DNA of 64,000 nt, from the NCBI RefSeq assembly GCF_003570715.1, contig NZ_QXXQ01000017.1, positions 16,044 through 80,043 on the forward strand. The letters are read 5' to 3'. The position numbers were made by a program, and so were the translations under genes. The notes under the pieces were generated by a model, which worked only from the letters and a program-made list of their open reading frames with translations, did no database searches and had not been told where the DNA came from. This document shows, piece by piece, positions 18,275-27,821 of this stretch (positions are counted from its first letter, which is position 1; the number at the start of each line of letters is the position of its first letter). Source of the DNA: Gemmobacter lutimaris. GTDB taxonomy: Bacteria; Pseudomonadota; Alphaproteobacteria; Rhodobacterales; Rhodobacteraceae.

Positions 18275-19339
18275 TCAGGGGGAAGGCGGCCTCAGCCGGG
18301 TCTCGCGCCGCCGGGTCTCGCGCCATTGCACCGGGGCCATATCCGTTACCCGGCGAAACTCGCGGTTGAAGTTCGATTTGGTCTGGAACCCCACATCAAA
18401 CATGATCTCGGTCACCGGCTTGTCCGAGGTCGCCAGCAGGTCGCAGGCTTCGGCAATGCGGAATCCGTTCACATATTGCGAGACGTTCTTGCCGGTGCTG
18501 CGGTTGATCGCCCCCGAAATCTGCCGAGCCGGGATCAGCGTCTTTCGGGCCAGCCTGTCCAGCGTCAGTTCGGCATCGTGGTAAAGCTTCCGCCCCTCCA
18601 GTTGGGCGGTGATAGTGGCCATGATCTCCCGATCCCCCTCGACCGGCCCCGCGGCCGGCGCGTCGCGGTCTTCCTCCACCGGCGAGGGGCTGCGGCTGGC
18701 AATGGTGGCCGCCACCGACAGCGCGATCAGACCCGCCAGATTGCCCATGGTAATCAGGATGATCGCCTGCGACCCGCGCCCCTGTGCAATGTCGAGAAAG
18801 ACATACAGATCCAGCAGCGCCGACAGCAGAAGCATCACGGCGGCAAAGATGATCGACCGATAGGCGGGGGTCGCATTCTCTAAGGGCATCAGGCGCAGCG
18901 CATCGGCCCCCGGCCGCATCAGGAACAGGATGGCCGCGGCATAAATCACAAACACCGCAACCAGTGCCATATCCACCGCATCGCGCCAGAACAGCATCAA
19001 CCCCACGATCAGCGCCGCCGGCAGGGCATGCAGGACAAGTTGCCTGCCCAATGGCAACGGGCTTTTCCGCACCAGCAGCGAAACCCCGCCATAGGCCAGC
19101 GGCGGAAGCAGGGCCGCCACCACCGGCAACAGATACATCGCCCCCTGAACCTCGTATCCCCAGCGCAAACCTGACAGGACAGATTGCAGGATACTGGCTC
19201 CGATCAGCGCCAGAAACGGCAGGTTCGCGGGTTTACCGCCAGCGCGCAGCCTGTCATCGCGGCGGATGACCTCGATCAGAAGAACAAGAAGCAGAAGGGC
19301 GACGACAAACGGCAGGGGTATTGATGGCATGGCAGGCAT
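18275..19339 (-). CDS. Membrane-bound AraC-family transcriptional regulator
   Basis: The first 220 residues of this 354-residue protein contain about seven hydrophobic helices; the last 100 residues form an AraC-type double helix-turn-helix (LTLDRLARKTLIPARQIS and VTEIMFDVGFQTKSNFNREFRR). Integral-membrane AraC proteins are thought to sense a signal in or outside the membrane and act on nearby genes. It lies 84 bases upstream of the adaptor gene on the same strand and is the likely regulator of the MacAB-like exporter. Confidence 0.88.
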   Translation of the reverse strand: MPAMPSIPLPFVVALLLLVLLIEVIRRDDRLRAGGKPANLPFLALIGASILQSVLSGLRWGYEVQGAMYLLPVVAALLPPLAYGGVSLLVRKSPLPLGRQLVLHALPAALIVGLMLFWRDAVDMALVAVFVIYAAAILFLMRPGADALRLMPLENATPAYRSIIFAAVMLLLSALLDLYVFLDIAQGRGSQAIILITMGNLAGLIALSVAATIASRSPSPVEEDRDAPAAGPVEGDREIMATITAQLEGRKLYHDAELTLDRLARKTLIPARQISGAINRSTGKNVSQYVNGFRIAEACDLLATSDKPVTEIMFDVGFQTKSNFNREFRRVTDMAPVQWRETRRRETRLRPPSP

Positions 19340-19975
19340 TACATTGGCGTTCCGCCGATCATGCCCGGTTCAGCCCGCAGATGCGACCTCGATCATGTTT
19401 CAGGACGTGTTTTCGTCCCCCCTGAATCCGGCACCATCCTGATTTGATGATCCCGTCCGGGGTAGCGACATCTCCGAAAGGATCACGGCGCAGGGGGCGC
19501 CCCGTTCCATGTAAACCGTGTCCAATTTCTGGCTTCATCCTGAAAACCATCAAGCATAAATACTACATAACTATCCTTATCCGCAAAAAGTCACGCCCTG
19601 CCAGGTTCTCGTCACTGCCCCCTGGGAGTCTGGGCAAGGTCCGCAGTCTGGATCTCGCCAGCATCAACCGCATGCGCATGCATGAGCATGGCCACCTTGT
19701 CACGATGGACGCAGCCGGAAACGTGCTTTGGTCGGTGCCGGAAAGCGGCGCGATTCCGGGATCGCGGCGGCGCCTGCTTTCGGACGGAACGCTTCAGATC
19801 GTAACACCGGATTTCGCCACGATGATCAGGCAGAACCGTTAGCCTTCGCCCCCACCCAAACGTCGGGCCCCGGCATGACACGGGACAAACCGGCATGACG
19901 CAGGGGCCGGCTTCATGTCATGCTCGGTCTGCGGGGCAATCTCCCGCACCGGCCTTACTGACGGAAAGATCTTGC
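19340..19975 (+). other. 636-base spacer between AraC regulator and cls
   Basis: The stretch separates two divergent genes and should hold promoters for both. Bases 19540-19600 are the most AT-rich part and the likeliest promoter zone. The only coding candidate is the weak reading frame at 19672-19842. I see no repeat, RNA or mobile-element feature. Confidence 0.5.
19672..19842 (+). CDS. Possible small hypothetical protein (56 residues)
   Basis: An open frame with protein-like composition ends at 19842, within the spacer before cls. The first sensible ATG is at 19672, giving a 56-residue hydrophilic product with MDAAGNVLWSVPESG and LLSDGTLQIVTPDF. I do not recognise it, and there is no convincing ribosome site before the ATG. 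The frame is open further upstream to 19444, but that part looks non-coding and AT-rich. It may be spurious. Confidence 0.3.
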   Translation: MRMHEHGHLVTMDAAGNVLWSVPESGAIPGSRRRLLSDGTLQIVTPDFATMIRQNR

Positions 19976-21388
19976 ATGGTCGCCCTTCTGCTGCATGTGA
20001 TGATTTCGGGATTTGTCGCCGTGCACATCCTGTTGCGGCGGCATCGCCAGCCTGAAGCCCGCGCCGCATGGCTGCTGATCGTCGTCCTGCTGCCCTATCT
20101 GGGGGCGCTGAGTTATCTGTTGCTGGGCCAGACCAGTATCGGCCGCAGACGCGCGCTGGTGATGGAGCGGACCTTCGCCGCCCTGCCCCGTCCCGACGCC
20201 CCGGACACCCTGCCCCGCGTTTCAGACCGGGCGGCGGAAATGCTGCGCGCCGGACGGGCCATTTCGGGCTATCCGGCGACAAGCGGCAATGCGGCCCGTC
20301 TGATGGCGGATTCCGATGTGGCCATCACCACCATGATCGCCGACATCGACGCCGCCCGGCATCATGTCCATGTCCTGTTCTACATCTGGCTGGACGATGG
20401 CAACGGCACGCGCATGGCCGAGGCGTTGATCCGTGCCGCCGGGCGTGGGGTCGCCTGCCGGATCATGGTCGATGATCTCGGCTCGCGCGGGTTCGTGAAA
20501 TCCGCCCTCTGGCAGCGCATGGCCAAGGCCGGGGTGCAGGGTCGCACCGCCCTGCCGGTCGGCAACCCGCTTCTGCGCATGCTCAAGGGCCGCATCGACC
20601 TGCGCAACCACCGCAAGCTTCTGGTGATCGACAATGCGATCACCTATTGCGGCAGCCAGAACTGTGCCGATCCCGCCTTTCTGCCCAAGGCACGGTTCGG
20701 GCCATGGGTGGATGTGATGCTGCGCCTCACCGGCCCCGTGGTGCGGCAGAACCAGCACCTGTTTGCAAGCGACTGGATGGGCAACGGCGGCGATGACATC
20801 ACGCCCCTGCTGCGCACGGCGGCGCCCCCGCCGGAAGGCAATCTGACCGCGCAGGTCATTGCCACCGGACCCACCTTTCACGCCTCGGCGATGGCCGAGA
20901 TGTTCACCAGCCTCGCCTATGCGGCGCAGCGCCGTCTCTTCATCACGACGCCCTATTATGTGCCGACACAGGCGCTGCAATCCGCGATCTGCGCGGCGGC
21001 GCGCCGGGGGGTGGCGGTCACACTGGTCCTGCCCGCGCGCAACGATGATTTCGCCGTGGGCGCAACCAGCCGCAGCCATTACGAAAGCCTGCTGGAGGCG
21101 GGGGTGAGGATCCACGAATTCCTGCCGGGCCTCCTGCATGCCAAGACCCTGACGCTGGACGATGAAATGACCCTGATCGGGTCCGCCAACATGGATCGCC
21201 GCAGTTTCGACCTGAATTACGAAAACAACATCCTGCTGGTTGATCCGGCGATCACGCAGGCGATGCGTGCCCGGCAGGAAAGCTATCTGCTGCAATCGCG
21301 GCAGATCACCCCCGATGAAACAGGCGGCTGGGGCATCGGCCTGCGGCTCATGCACAACATCCTTGCCATCGTCGGGCCGGTTCTCTGA
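19976..21388 (+). CDS. cls: Cardiolipin synthase / phospholipase D family (Cls-like)
   Basis: This 470-residue protein starts with two membrane helices (residues 1-50), then carries two HKD phospholipase D motifs: NHRKLLVID (His212, Lys214) with GSQN, and HAKTLTLDD (His388, Lys390) with GSANMDRRS. Cardiolipin synthases of this plan condense two phosphatidylglycerol molecules, or PG and PE. ATG 19976 was chosen because GGAAAG lies seven bases before it and the membrane helix begins at once; the frame extends to 19895 without a domain. It ends 16 bases from the convergent peptidase gene. Confidence 0.92.
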   Translation: MVALLLHVMISGFVAVHILLRRHRQPEARAAWLLIVVLLPYLGALSYLLLGQTSIGRRRALVMERTFAALPRPDAPDTLPRVSDRAAEMLRAGRAISGYPATSGNAARLMADSDVAITTMIADIDAARHHVHVLFYIWLDDGNGTRMAEALIRAAGRGVACRIMVDDLGSRGFVKSALWQRMAKAGVQGRTALPVGNPLLRMLKGRIDLRNHRKLLVIDNAITYCGSQNCADPAFLPKARFGPWVDVMLRLTGPVVRQNQHLFASDWMGNGGDDITPLLRTAAPPPEGNLTAQVIATGPTFHASAMAEMFTSLAYAAQRRLFITTPYYVPTQALQSAICAAARRGVAVTLVLPARNDDFAVGATSRSHYESLLEAGVRIHEFLPGLLHAKTLTLDDEMTLIGSANMDRRSFDLNYENNILLVDPAITQAMRARQESYLLQSRQITPDETGGWGIGLRLMHNILAIVGPVL

Positions 21389-21403
21389 CCGTGCGGCAGC
21401 CCG

Positions 21404-22981
21404 TCATATCGGCCCGTCATAGCGGATAGCGCGGGCCAGCCAGCACCCCAGCACCAGCCCCTCGATCCCGCCATCGGGGTCGCGACGGATGCGCAGCGTC
21501 CATTCGCCGGGTGCCGCCGCATCCATCGCGCGGCGACAGGTGACCGTCCACAGGTCTTCGGCCAGCGGATACATCCGTTCCATCGGGCCCCGGCCGAAAA
21601 TCCCGTCAAAGCCGATATAGGCCGCGCCGTCGCGGGCCTCGATCTCCAGCCCGGCGCCGATCGTGGCGGAATGATAGCGCCCGGCGATTCCGCTGGCATC
21701 GACATGCGCCACCGGCACAAGCGGCACCGCGCGAACGGTCAGGTTTTCAGCCGGACGCGCCATCACCAGACCGTCGTCCTCGCGCCGCAGCAGGATCCCC
21801 GGCGCCTCGGCGCGGCAGTCGCCGCTTACGCTCAACAGCACGGGAGACACCGCGTAATGCAGCCGCACACCGCCCGGCGTATCGGTGGTGCGCAGGAACA
21901 GGTCATTCTCGCGGTCCAGCCACAGCCCACCCCAGCCCTGCGCAGCCTGCGGGGCGGCAGGCTCCGGCAAACCCAGCGCGGCGGCCAGCAGCCCCTCGGC
22001 CGCCCGCAGCGCACTGGCCTCGTGGTTGAAGATCACCACGACCGACAGCCGTTCCGCCGCGACATGCAGCCGGTAGGAACAAAAGCCCCGCAACCCGCCG
22101 CCATGTCCCGTCACTTCATGGCCGGCATGCAGATAGCGGCGCAGGCCAAAGCCATAGGGCGCGGGCCTGCCATCGGCGAAGGTGACAGGCGCCGAGATCC
22201 GCCGGTAAAGCCCGGCCGGATCGTCGCGCGTCGTGTCGATGTGCCGCTCCCATGCCAGCATGTCGTCCAGCGAGGCCATGACCCCGGCATCGCCAAACCA
22301 TGTGATCGCGGTTTCGGCAGGCAGGAAGCCCACCTCGTCATTGCCTTCGTAGCCTGTCACGCCGTCGATGCGCGCGCTTGTGTCGGCGCCCAGACAGGCA
22401 GTCGGCATTCCGGCGGGCCGCAGGATGCGTTCTGACAGAAGCGTGTCGAAATCGCGGCCGGTCGCCCGCATGATCAGTTCGGCCAGCAGCCGGAAATTGC
22501 CGTTGCTGTAGGAATAATACGCCCCCGGTGCGAAATGCCCGTCCCGCGCGGTGGCCAGAAGCGCCAGCCCCTGTGCCGCCGAACACCGGCCTTCCGGCAC
22601 CGCGCCTTGCAGCACGCTGACCGCCCAGTAGTCACGCAGCCCCGACTGGTTGTGGCAAAGCTGCGCAATGCTGGGCAGCGGCCCCTCGAACCGGGGCAGC
22701 AGATCAGGCAACAGCGGCGCCAGTTCCTCGGGGTCATCGAACAGGTCCAGCAGCAGCGCGCAGGTCATCTGTTTCGAGATCGAACAGATGGGCATGCGCC
22801 GCGCCGCCGTCATCGGCAACCGTGTCACCATGTCGGCATAGCCCCAGGCCCGCCGCGCAATCACCTGCCCGTCCTTCACCACACCGGCAACCCCCGCCGG
22901 GCCGCGATACTGCCCCGGCAGCAAATCCAGCGCGCGGTCCAGCGCCCGCATGTCGATCCCGGTCATCGCCTTATCCCGCAT
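21404..22981 (-). CDS. dap: Serine hydrolase of the beta-lactamase/S12 family, D-aminopeptidase-like
   Basis: The 525-residue enzyme has the penicillin-binding fold motifs SISK (Ser67, Lys70), YSN (Tyr158) and a late HGGG. Its length and the two extra C-terminal beta-domains (about residues 335-525) match the D-aminopeptidase of Ochrobactrum, which removes N-terminal D-residues; the pattern of an N-terminal catalytic domain plus two barrels is the distinguishing mark. It overlaps the L,D-transpeptidase gene by 11 bases; a second in-frame ATG at 22966 would remove the overlap. The symbol is by analogy, and an esterase or DD-peptidase activity remains possible. Confidence 0.82.
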   Translation of the reverse strand: MRDKAMTGIDMRALDRALDLLPGQYRGPAGVAGVVKDGQVIARRAWGYADMVTRLPMTAARRMPICSISKQMTCALLLDLFDDPEELAPLLPDLLPRFEGPLPSIAQLCHNQSGLRDYWAVSVLQGAVPEGRCSAAQGLALLATARDGHFAPGAYYSYSNGNFRLLAELIMRATGRDFDTLLSERILRPAGMPTACLGADTSARIDGVTGYEGNDEVGFLPAETAITWFGDAGVMASLDDMLAWERHIDTTRDDPAGLYRRISAPVTFADGRPAPYGFGLRRYLHAGHEVTGHGGGLRGFCSYRLHVAAERLSVVVIFNHEASALRAAEGLLAAALGLPEPAAPQAAQGWGGLWLDRENDLFLRTTDTPGGVRLHYAVSPVLLSVSGDCRAEAPGILLRREDDGLVMARPAENLTVRAVPLVPVAHVDASGIAGRYHSATIGAGLEIEARDGAAYIGFDGIFGRGPMERMYPLAEDLWTVTCRRAMDAAAPGEWTLRIRRDPDGGIEGLVLGCWLARAIRYDGPI

Positions 22982-23504
22982 CCCGGAAGCAGACCCGGCT
23001 TTCCGGCCCCGCCAGTGCCAGAAACTCCAGCAGGTCGGCGCGGTTCAGGGCCGCGCATCCCGCCGTAGGGGTATACCCCTCGCGCGCCAGATGCAGGAAA
23101 ATGGCGCTGCCCGCCCCCGGCACAACCGGATCGTCATTCTGCCCCAGCACCACAACGATGTCGTAAAGGTCGTCCGCCCGCCACATCTCTTCATGGCTGG
23201 CGGCGAAGGGGCGCTTTACGGGGCGGTTGTATTCGGGATGCTCCGGCGCGTCGCACCAGCCGTCATCGGGTGCGATCGCCGCCAGCGGCAACACCGTGGC
23301 AGGCGCCGCCAGCCTGTCGGCCCGCCACAACACCCGCCGGATCGGCCAGCAGCCCAGCGGGCTGATGCCATCCCCCTCGGCCGTCTTCACCGCGATACCG
23401 CCGCGGCCTGCCGCCGCGCGCCAGACCCTTTCCCCGAAACGGGCCTGCCAAACGCCCGCCTGCCCCGTCACGATCAGATCCAATCGTCGCGCTCCTTCAT
23501 CCAT
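22971..23504 (-). CDS. L,D-transpeptidase (YkuD) family protein
   Basis: The 177-residue protein ends with the YkuD active-site pattern: IFLHLAREGYTPTAGCAAL, with His138 and the nucleophile Cys150. There is no clear signal peptide, which is common in this short group (annotated as L,D-transpeptidase catalytic-domain proteins, YafK/ErfK-like). It would act on peptidoglycan stem peptides, either cross-linking or anchoring. The overlap with the D-aminopeptidase gene suggests co-expression in murein or D-peptide metabolism. Confidence 0.82.
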   Translation of the reverse strand: MDEGARRLDLIVTGQAGVWQARFGERVWRAAAGRGGIAVKTAEGDGISPLGCWPIRRVLWRADRLAAPATVLPLAAIAPDDGWCDAPEHPEYNRPVKRPFAASHEEMWRADDLYDIVVVLGQNDDPVVPGAGSAIFLHLAREGYTPTAGCAALNRADLLEFLALAGPESRVCFRDAG

Positions 23505-23633
23505 CCGCAGGTATCGCCGTCACGACTGCCCTGCCAGACCGTCATGAATCAGCTTTACCGCAACCAGCGCGGCCGAGACATAGGTGAAAGGATAGAGGAG
23601 TCCGGCCAGCCCCGTGTCCAGAAACGGTGCCGC

Positions 23634-24818
23634 TCAGCCCGCCAGTGCGGTCCAGCGCCCGCCCGCTTCCCAGCTGTCGGCGCAGGCGTCGATGAAGGTC
23701 ATCCCGCGCAGCCCGTCCGCCGCACCGGACAGCACCAGCGGCGCCAGCCCCAGATCGGTCCCTGACCGGCGGCTGGCGACCAGAACCCCCGCCTCGGCGT
23801 AAAGATTGGCCCAGGCGTCGGTCAGCGTCTCGCCATGGCCGCGCGGCAGGTGGATCAGATGCTCCGCCTCCGGCAGCACGCCCTGACGCGCGCCACGCAG
23901 GAAGATGCGTTCCTCCTGCTCCAGCGGGATCAAGCGCAGGCGTTCCGGCGTTTCCTGATCCCATTCCAGCGCGCCCCTGTCGCCCCAGATGCGGATGCGC
24001 AGCCCGCAATACTGCCCGATGGTCGCGTTACTCAGATGCAGCAACCCCGGCGCACCATTGGTCAGCCGCAAGCCGATATGCGCGGTATCCGGCTGCGGCT
24101 TCGCCCCGCCGCAGACGAACATGTCGGCCCGCACCTCGGCCACATCCAACCCGGTCATCGTATGCAGCAGGTGATAGGCATGTGTCCCGATGTCACCCAC
24201 GATGGAGCTGCGTCCCACCACCGACGGATCTTGACGCCAGCCGATATTGCCCGCCTCCTGCGCCGCGAAGTTCCAGTCTTGCAGATATTCGACATGAACC
24301 TGCCGGATCCTGCCGATCTCGCCCCGCGCGATCAGCGCCCGTGCCTGCCGCACCATGGCGTGATGCGAGAAGGGATAGGTCATGGTCAGGCTGACGCCAG
24401 TGGCCCGCTGCACCTCGACCAGCATCCGTGCATCCGCGGTGACCGAGGTCATCGGCTTGTCGAGGATCACGTCGATGCCCGCCCGCAGGAAGGCCGCCGC
24501 GATGTCGGCATGGCTGTTGTTCGGCGTGCAGATCGACACCGCCTCGATCCCGTCCGGTCGGGCGGCCTCGGTCGCGGCCATCAGCCGATAATCGCTGTAA
24601 CTGCGATCCGCCGCGATGCACCAGTCGCGGGCCGAAGCGGCGGCATTCTCCGGCCGGGTCGAAAGCGCGCCCGCCACCACCTCCCAGTGGTTCGACAGCC
24701 GCGCACCCGAGAAATGCCACGCCCCCACCAGACCGCCGCGCCCGCCGCCCACAAACCCCAGCCGCAGACGACGGCCCAGCGGCGGCAACCGCAGATCACT
24801 TTTGTCAGTAAAGCTCAT
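23634..24818 (-). CDS. Gfo/Idh/MocA family oxidoreductase (paralogue 1)
   Basis: This 394-residue NAD(P)-dependent dehydrogenase has the nucleotide fold [12 protein letters not shown], the ICTPNNSH strand, the DKPMT motif (the usual EKP with Asp for Glu; Lys is the catalytic residue) and [10 protein letters not shown] with the second catalytic histidine. It lies ten bases after the transporter ATPase gene and ends that operon. It is clearly a paralogue of the gene at 29279-30433, with the same [10 protein letters not shown] and CTPN blocks. Oxidation of a sugar or cyclitol hydroxyl is expected; the substrate is not visible. Confidence 0.88.
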   Translation of the reverse strand: MSFTDKSDLRLPPLGRRLRLGFVGGGRGGLVGAWHFSGARLSNHWEVVAGALSTRPENAAASARDWCIAADRSYSDYRLMAATEAARPDGIEAVSICTPNNSHADIAAAFLRAGIDVILDKPMTSVTADARMLVEVQRATGVSLTMTYPFSHHAMVRQARALIARGEIGRIRQVHVEYLQDWNFAAQEAGNIGWRQDPSVVGRSSIVGDIGTHAYHLLHTMTGLDVAEVRADMFVCGGAKPQPDTAHIGLRLTNGAPGLLHLSNATIGQYCGLRIRIWGDRGALEWDQETPERLRLIPLEQEERIFLRGARQGVLPEAEHLIHLPRGHGETLTDAWANLYAEAGVLVASRRSGTDLGLAPLVLSGAADGLRGMTFIDACADSWEAGGRWTALAG

Positions 24819-24828
24819 TCCGCGCCCC

Positions 24829-25608
24829 TCAGATCGTGCCGCCGAGCGAGCCTTCCAGATCCGCCAGTTCCTGCCCGCCGGCCATCATGTCCTGCAAGCC
24901 CGGCGCATCCACCTCGCCACGCAGCGCGGTCCCCAGCGTCTGCCCCCGGTTCAGCACGGTGAACCGGTCGCCGACCGCCATGGCATGCCGCACGTTATGG
25001 GTGATGAACACCACACCGATCCCCTGCTTGCGCACCCGGTCAATGGTGCCCAGCACATTCGCCGTCTGCCGCACACCCAGGGCCGAGGTCGGCTCGTCCA
25101 GGATCAGCACCTTGGCGCCGAAATAGACGGCGCGGGCAATGGCGACGGTCTGGCGCTCGCCACCCGACAGGGTGCCGACCGCCTGATCGGGGCCACGCAG
25201 GTTGATGCCCATTTTCCGCATCTCGGTCATGGTGATGGCGTCGGCCTTGGCCAGATCCAGCGTGCGCAGCGGCCAGATGCCCTTTTCCGGCTCGCGCCCC
25301 ATCCAGAAATTGCGGCTGACACTCATCAGCGGGATCATCGCCAGATCCTGATAGACAGTGGCAATCCCCGCCGTCATGGCGTCACGCGGGCTTTCAAAGA
25401 TGACGGGCTTGCCCTCCACCCGCATCTCGCCCTCGCTGGGGCGGAACACGCCCGACATGGTCTTGATGAAAGTCGATTTTCCGGCACCGTTATCGCCCAG
25501 CAGGCAATGGCATTCCCCGGCGCGCACATCGAAGGACACCCCGTTCAGCGCGATGACATGGCCGAAGTGCTTCTTGATGTTGCGCATGTCTACGATGGGC
25601 GTGGTCAT
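24829..25608 (-). CDS. Sugar ABC transporter ATPase (single-domain, CUT2 type)
   Basis: The 259-residue ATPase shows Walker [10 protein letters not shown], the signature [14 protein letters not shown], Walker [13 protein letters not shown] and ITHNVRH. It corresponds to one half of RbsA-type ATPases, as in FrcA-like inositol and fructose systems of alphaproteobacteria, so it would work as a homodimer. The start at 25608 overlaps the permease stop as ATGA. It energises uptake by the adjacent permease and binding protein. Confidence 0.92.
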   Translation of the reverse strand: MTTPIVDMRNIKKHFGHVIALNGVSFDVRAGECHCLLGDNGAGKSTFIKTMSGVFRPSEGEMRVEGKPVIFESPRDAMTAGIATVYQDLAMIPLMSVSRNFWMGREPEKGIWPLRTLDLAKADAITMTEMRKMGINLRGPDQAVGTLSGGERQTVAIARAVYFGAKVLILDEPTSALGVRQTANVLGTIDRVRKQGIGVVFITHNVRHAMAVGDRFTVLNRGQTLGTALRGEVDAPGLQDMMAGGQELADLEGSLGGTI

Positions 25609-26729
25609 CAGCGTTCCCCCGTGATGATGCGGCGGATGTAGGTGTTCATGATGACCGCGATCAGCAGGATCATCCCGAGGAACACCCGGAAAAGCGAGCT
25701 TTCGGCATTGGCGAAGAACAGCCCTTGTTGCACCACGCCGAAGATCACGGCCCCCAGCGCCGCCCCGATGACCGAGCCATAACCGCCGGTCAGCAGCGCG
25801 CCGCCGATCACCACGCAGATGATCGCCTCGAACTCCTTCAGCAGGCCCCGGTCGGCCGCGGCCGAGCCGAACTCCATCACCTGACACATCGAAAAGACGC
25901 AGGCACAGAAGGCCGAGAACATGAACATCAGGATCTTCACGCGGTTCACCGGCACACCGACATAGCGCGCGGCCTGCGCGTCGCCGCCGCTGGCGAAGAC
26001 CCAGTTGCCGAATTTGGTGCGGGTCAGCAACCAGTGGCCGAAGATCACCAGCACGATGGCCCAGACCACCAGCATGGGGATGCCGTCCACTACCGGCTGC
26101 CCGGCCCGGTTGCCCCGCGTGAAGGTGGCGATCCAGCCCGCATCGCCCATCCATTGAAACAGGCCCGTCAGGATCTTGCCGCCGAAAACCGGCCCCAGCC
26201 AGTCGCCCTCCGCCCGGTCCGACACACCGCTGATGATGGTCTGCCGGGTAAAATAGACCGATCCCCAGATCGTCAGCCCGCGCAGGATGTATAGCGAGGC
26301 CAGCGTCACGATGAACGAGGGCAGCCCGGTGCGGATCACCAGCCAGCCGTTCACCGCGCCTATGGCCATGCAGAAGGCGAAGGTGGCCAGAATGGCCAGC
26401 CACAGCGGCCAGCCCAGTTGCACCGAAAGGATGGCCATGAGAACGCCGGAAAAGCCGATCATCGAGCCGGTCGACAGGTCGAACTCGCCCGAAATCATCA
26501 GAAGGCAGGCCCCGACCGCGATGACCATGAATTGCGCCGAAACCACTGTCCAGTTCATCACCCCTTCGGCGGCGAACATGCCGCTGTCCCCGGCGATCAG
26601 CCCGAACAGGATGAACACAAGGATCGTGCCGCAGATCCCGCCCAGTTCCGGGCGGATCAGCATGCGGCGCAGCGGAGAGACATCTTTTATGCGTTCGTCA
26701 CCGGCGGCGCCGGATGTGGTGTCGGTCAT
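25608..26729 (-). CDS. Sugar ABC transporter permease (CUT2 type)
   Basis: This 373-residue membrane protein has eight to ten helices and the CUT2 permease pattern [15 protein letters not shown] near residue 100, [18 protein letters not shown], and [22 protein letters not shown] 26729 was selected because GAGG lies about ten bases before it; starts at 26741 or 26786 would add only polar residues. It forms the channel for the substrate delivered by the binding protein encoded 81 bases upstream. Confidence 0.92.
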   Translation of the reverse strand: MTDTTSGAAGDERIKDVSPLRRMLIRPELGGICGTILVFILFGLIAGDSGMFAAEGVMNWTVVSAQFMVIAVGACLLMISGEFDLSTGSMIGFSGVLMAILSVQLGWPLWLAILATFAFCMAIGAVNGWLVIRTGLPSFIVTLASLYILRGLTIWGSVYFTRQTIISGVSDRAEGDWLGPVFGGKILTGLFQWMGDAGWIATFTRGNRAGQPVVDGIPMLVVWAIVLVIFGHWLLTRTKFGNWVFASGGDAQAARYVGVPVNRVKILMFMFSAFCACVFSMCQVMEFGSAAADRGLLKEFEAIICVVIGGALLTGGYGSVIGAALGAVIFGVVQQGLFFANAESSLFRVFLGMILLIAVIMNTYIRRIITGER

Positions 26730-26810
26730 TCTTGGCCTCATTGCCGTCAGAGGAAAGGCGTGCGGGTGGGGAGCATTCACCCGCACGCGGTCGCCACGGG
26801 GGCGGGTCGC

Positions 26811-27755
26811 TTAGCGGAACTCGCCCGCCAGCGATTCAACCAGTTCGATATTGTCCTTGGTCACGAAACCCGGACCCGTGAAGATCGAATTGGCCGGGGC
26901 CACACCATAGCGCACATAGTTGGTCAGCACCTGAATCGGGACCGAGCCTTGCAGGAAGGGCTGCTGGTCAATGGCGAAATTGATGGTGCCATCCTTGATC
27001 CCGCCCGAGATTTCCGAAGACAGGTCGAAGGTGCCGAAATAGATCTCGCCATCCAGCCCCATATCCTTGACCGCACGGATCGAAGGCTCGGCCGAATTGG
27101 GGCCAAGCGTCAGGATCGCGCCGGTATCGGGGTTGGCGGTCAGATAAGCTTTGACCTTGTTCTGCACTTCCGACGGGTCGATGCCGGAATCGATCATCTG
27201 GTTGCCCAGATCGACGCCAAGCGCATCGGCAAAGCCGCGGCAGCGTTCAACCGAGGCCGGGTTGGTGATATAGTGGTTCACGCACAGGAACGAGGATACA
27301 CCCGCCTCTTTCGCCCGTTTGCCCGCACCCAGACCCGCCTCGTATTCCGGCTGGCCAACATGCATCAGCGCGCCAAGCTTCTGGCTTTCCTCGACGGTGC
27401 CCGAGTTCACGGTGACCACCGGGATGCCCTTGGCCACCGCATCCTTGATCGGGCCCTCCAGCACGTTGTAATCGGCGATGGTGACGATGATCCCGTCCAC
27501 GCCAGCGGCCGAAGCCTGCTGCACGATCCGCGCCATATCGGCCAGATCGCCGGTCGGCGGATTGCGGTATTCGGTTTCCACGCCCATCTGCTCGTTCGTG
27601 ACCTTGATCGCGTTCTTGATCACGTTGAACCAGCTGTCGCTGTCGGGGCCATGGCTGATCCAGACGAATTTCTCGCCCTCGGCATGGGCTGCCCCGGCCA
27701 GTGCCGTGGTCGCAAGCAAGGCCGCTGCGGCCACGGTGTGCAACATTTTCTTCAT
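26811..27755 (-). CDS. Periplasmic sugar-binding protein (CUT2, RbsB/IbpA-like)
   Basis: The 314-residue product begins with a signal peptide (MKKMLHTVAAAALLATTALA, cleavage after AHA) and has the type I periplasmic-binding fold with GVDGIIVTIADYN and GIPVVTVNSG. ATG 27755 is preceded by a strong GGAGGAG; the frame extends to 27812 without signal-peptide character. Together with the permease and ATPase it forms a carbohydrate importer. Lying between two cyclitol-type operons, an inositol isomer or related polyol is the favoured ligand, by inference. Confidence 0.92.
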   Translation of the reverse strand: MKKMLHTVAAAALLATTALAGAAHAEGEKFVWISHGPDSDSWFNVIKNAIKVTNEQMGVETEYRNPPTGDLADMARIVQQASAAGVDGIIVTIADYNVLEGPIKDAVAKGIPVVTVNSGTVEESQKLGALMHVGQPEYEAGLGAGKRAKEAGVSSFLCVNHYITNPASVERCRGFADALGVDLGNQMIDSGIDPSEVQNKVKAYLTANPDTGAILTLGPNSAEPSIRAVKDMGLDGEIYFGTFDLSSEISGGIKDGTINFAIDQQPFLQGSVPIQVLTNYVRYGVAPANSIFTGPGFVTKDNIELVESLAGEFR

Positions 27756-27821
27756 AGGTTTCTCCTCCCTTTTGGTCGTTCGTTCGCGTCGCGGCGCCGG
27801 ATGTGCCGGCAAGACCGCCGC

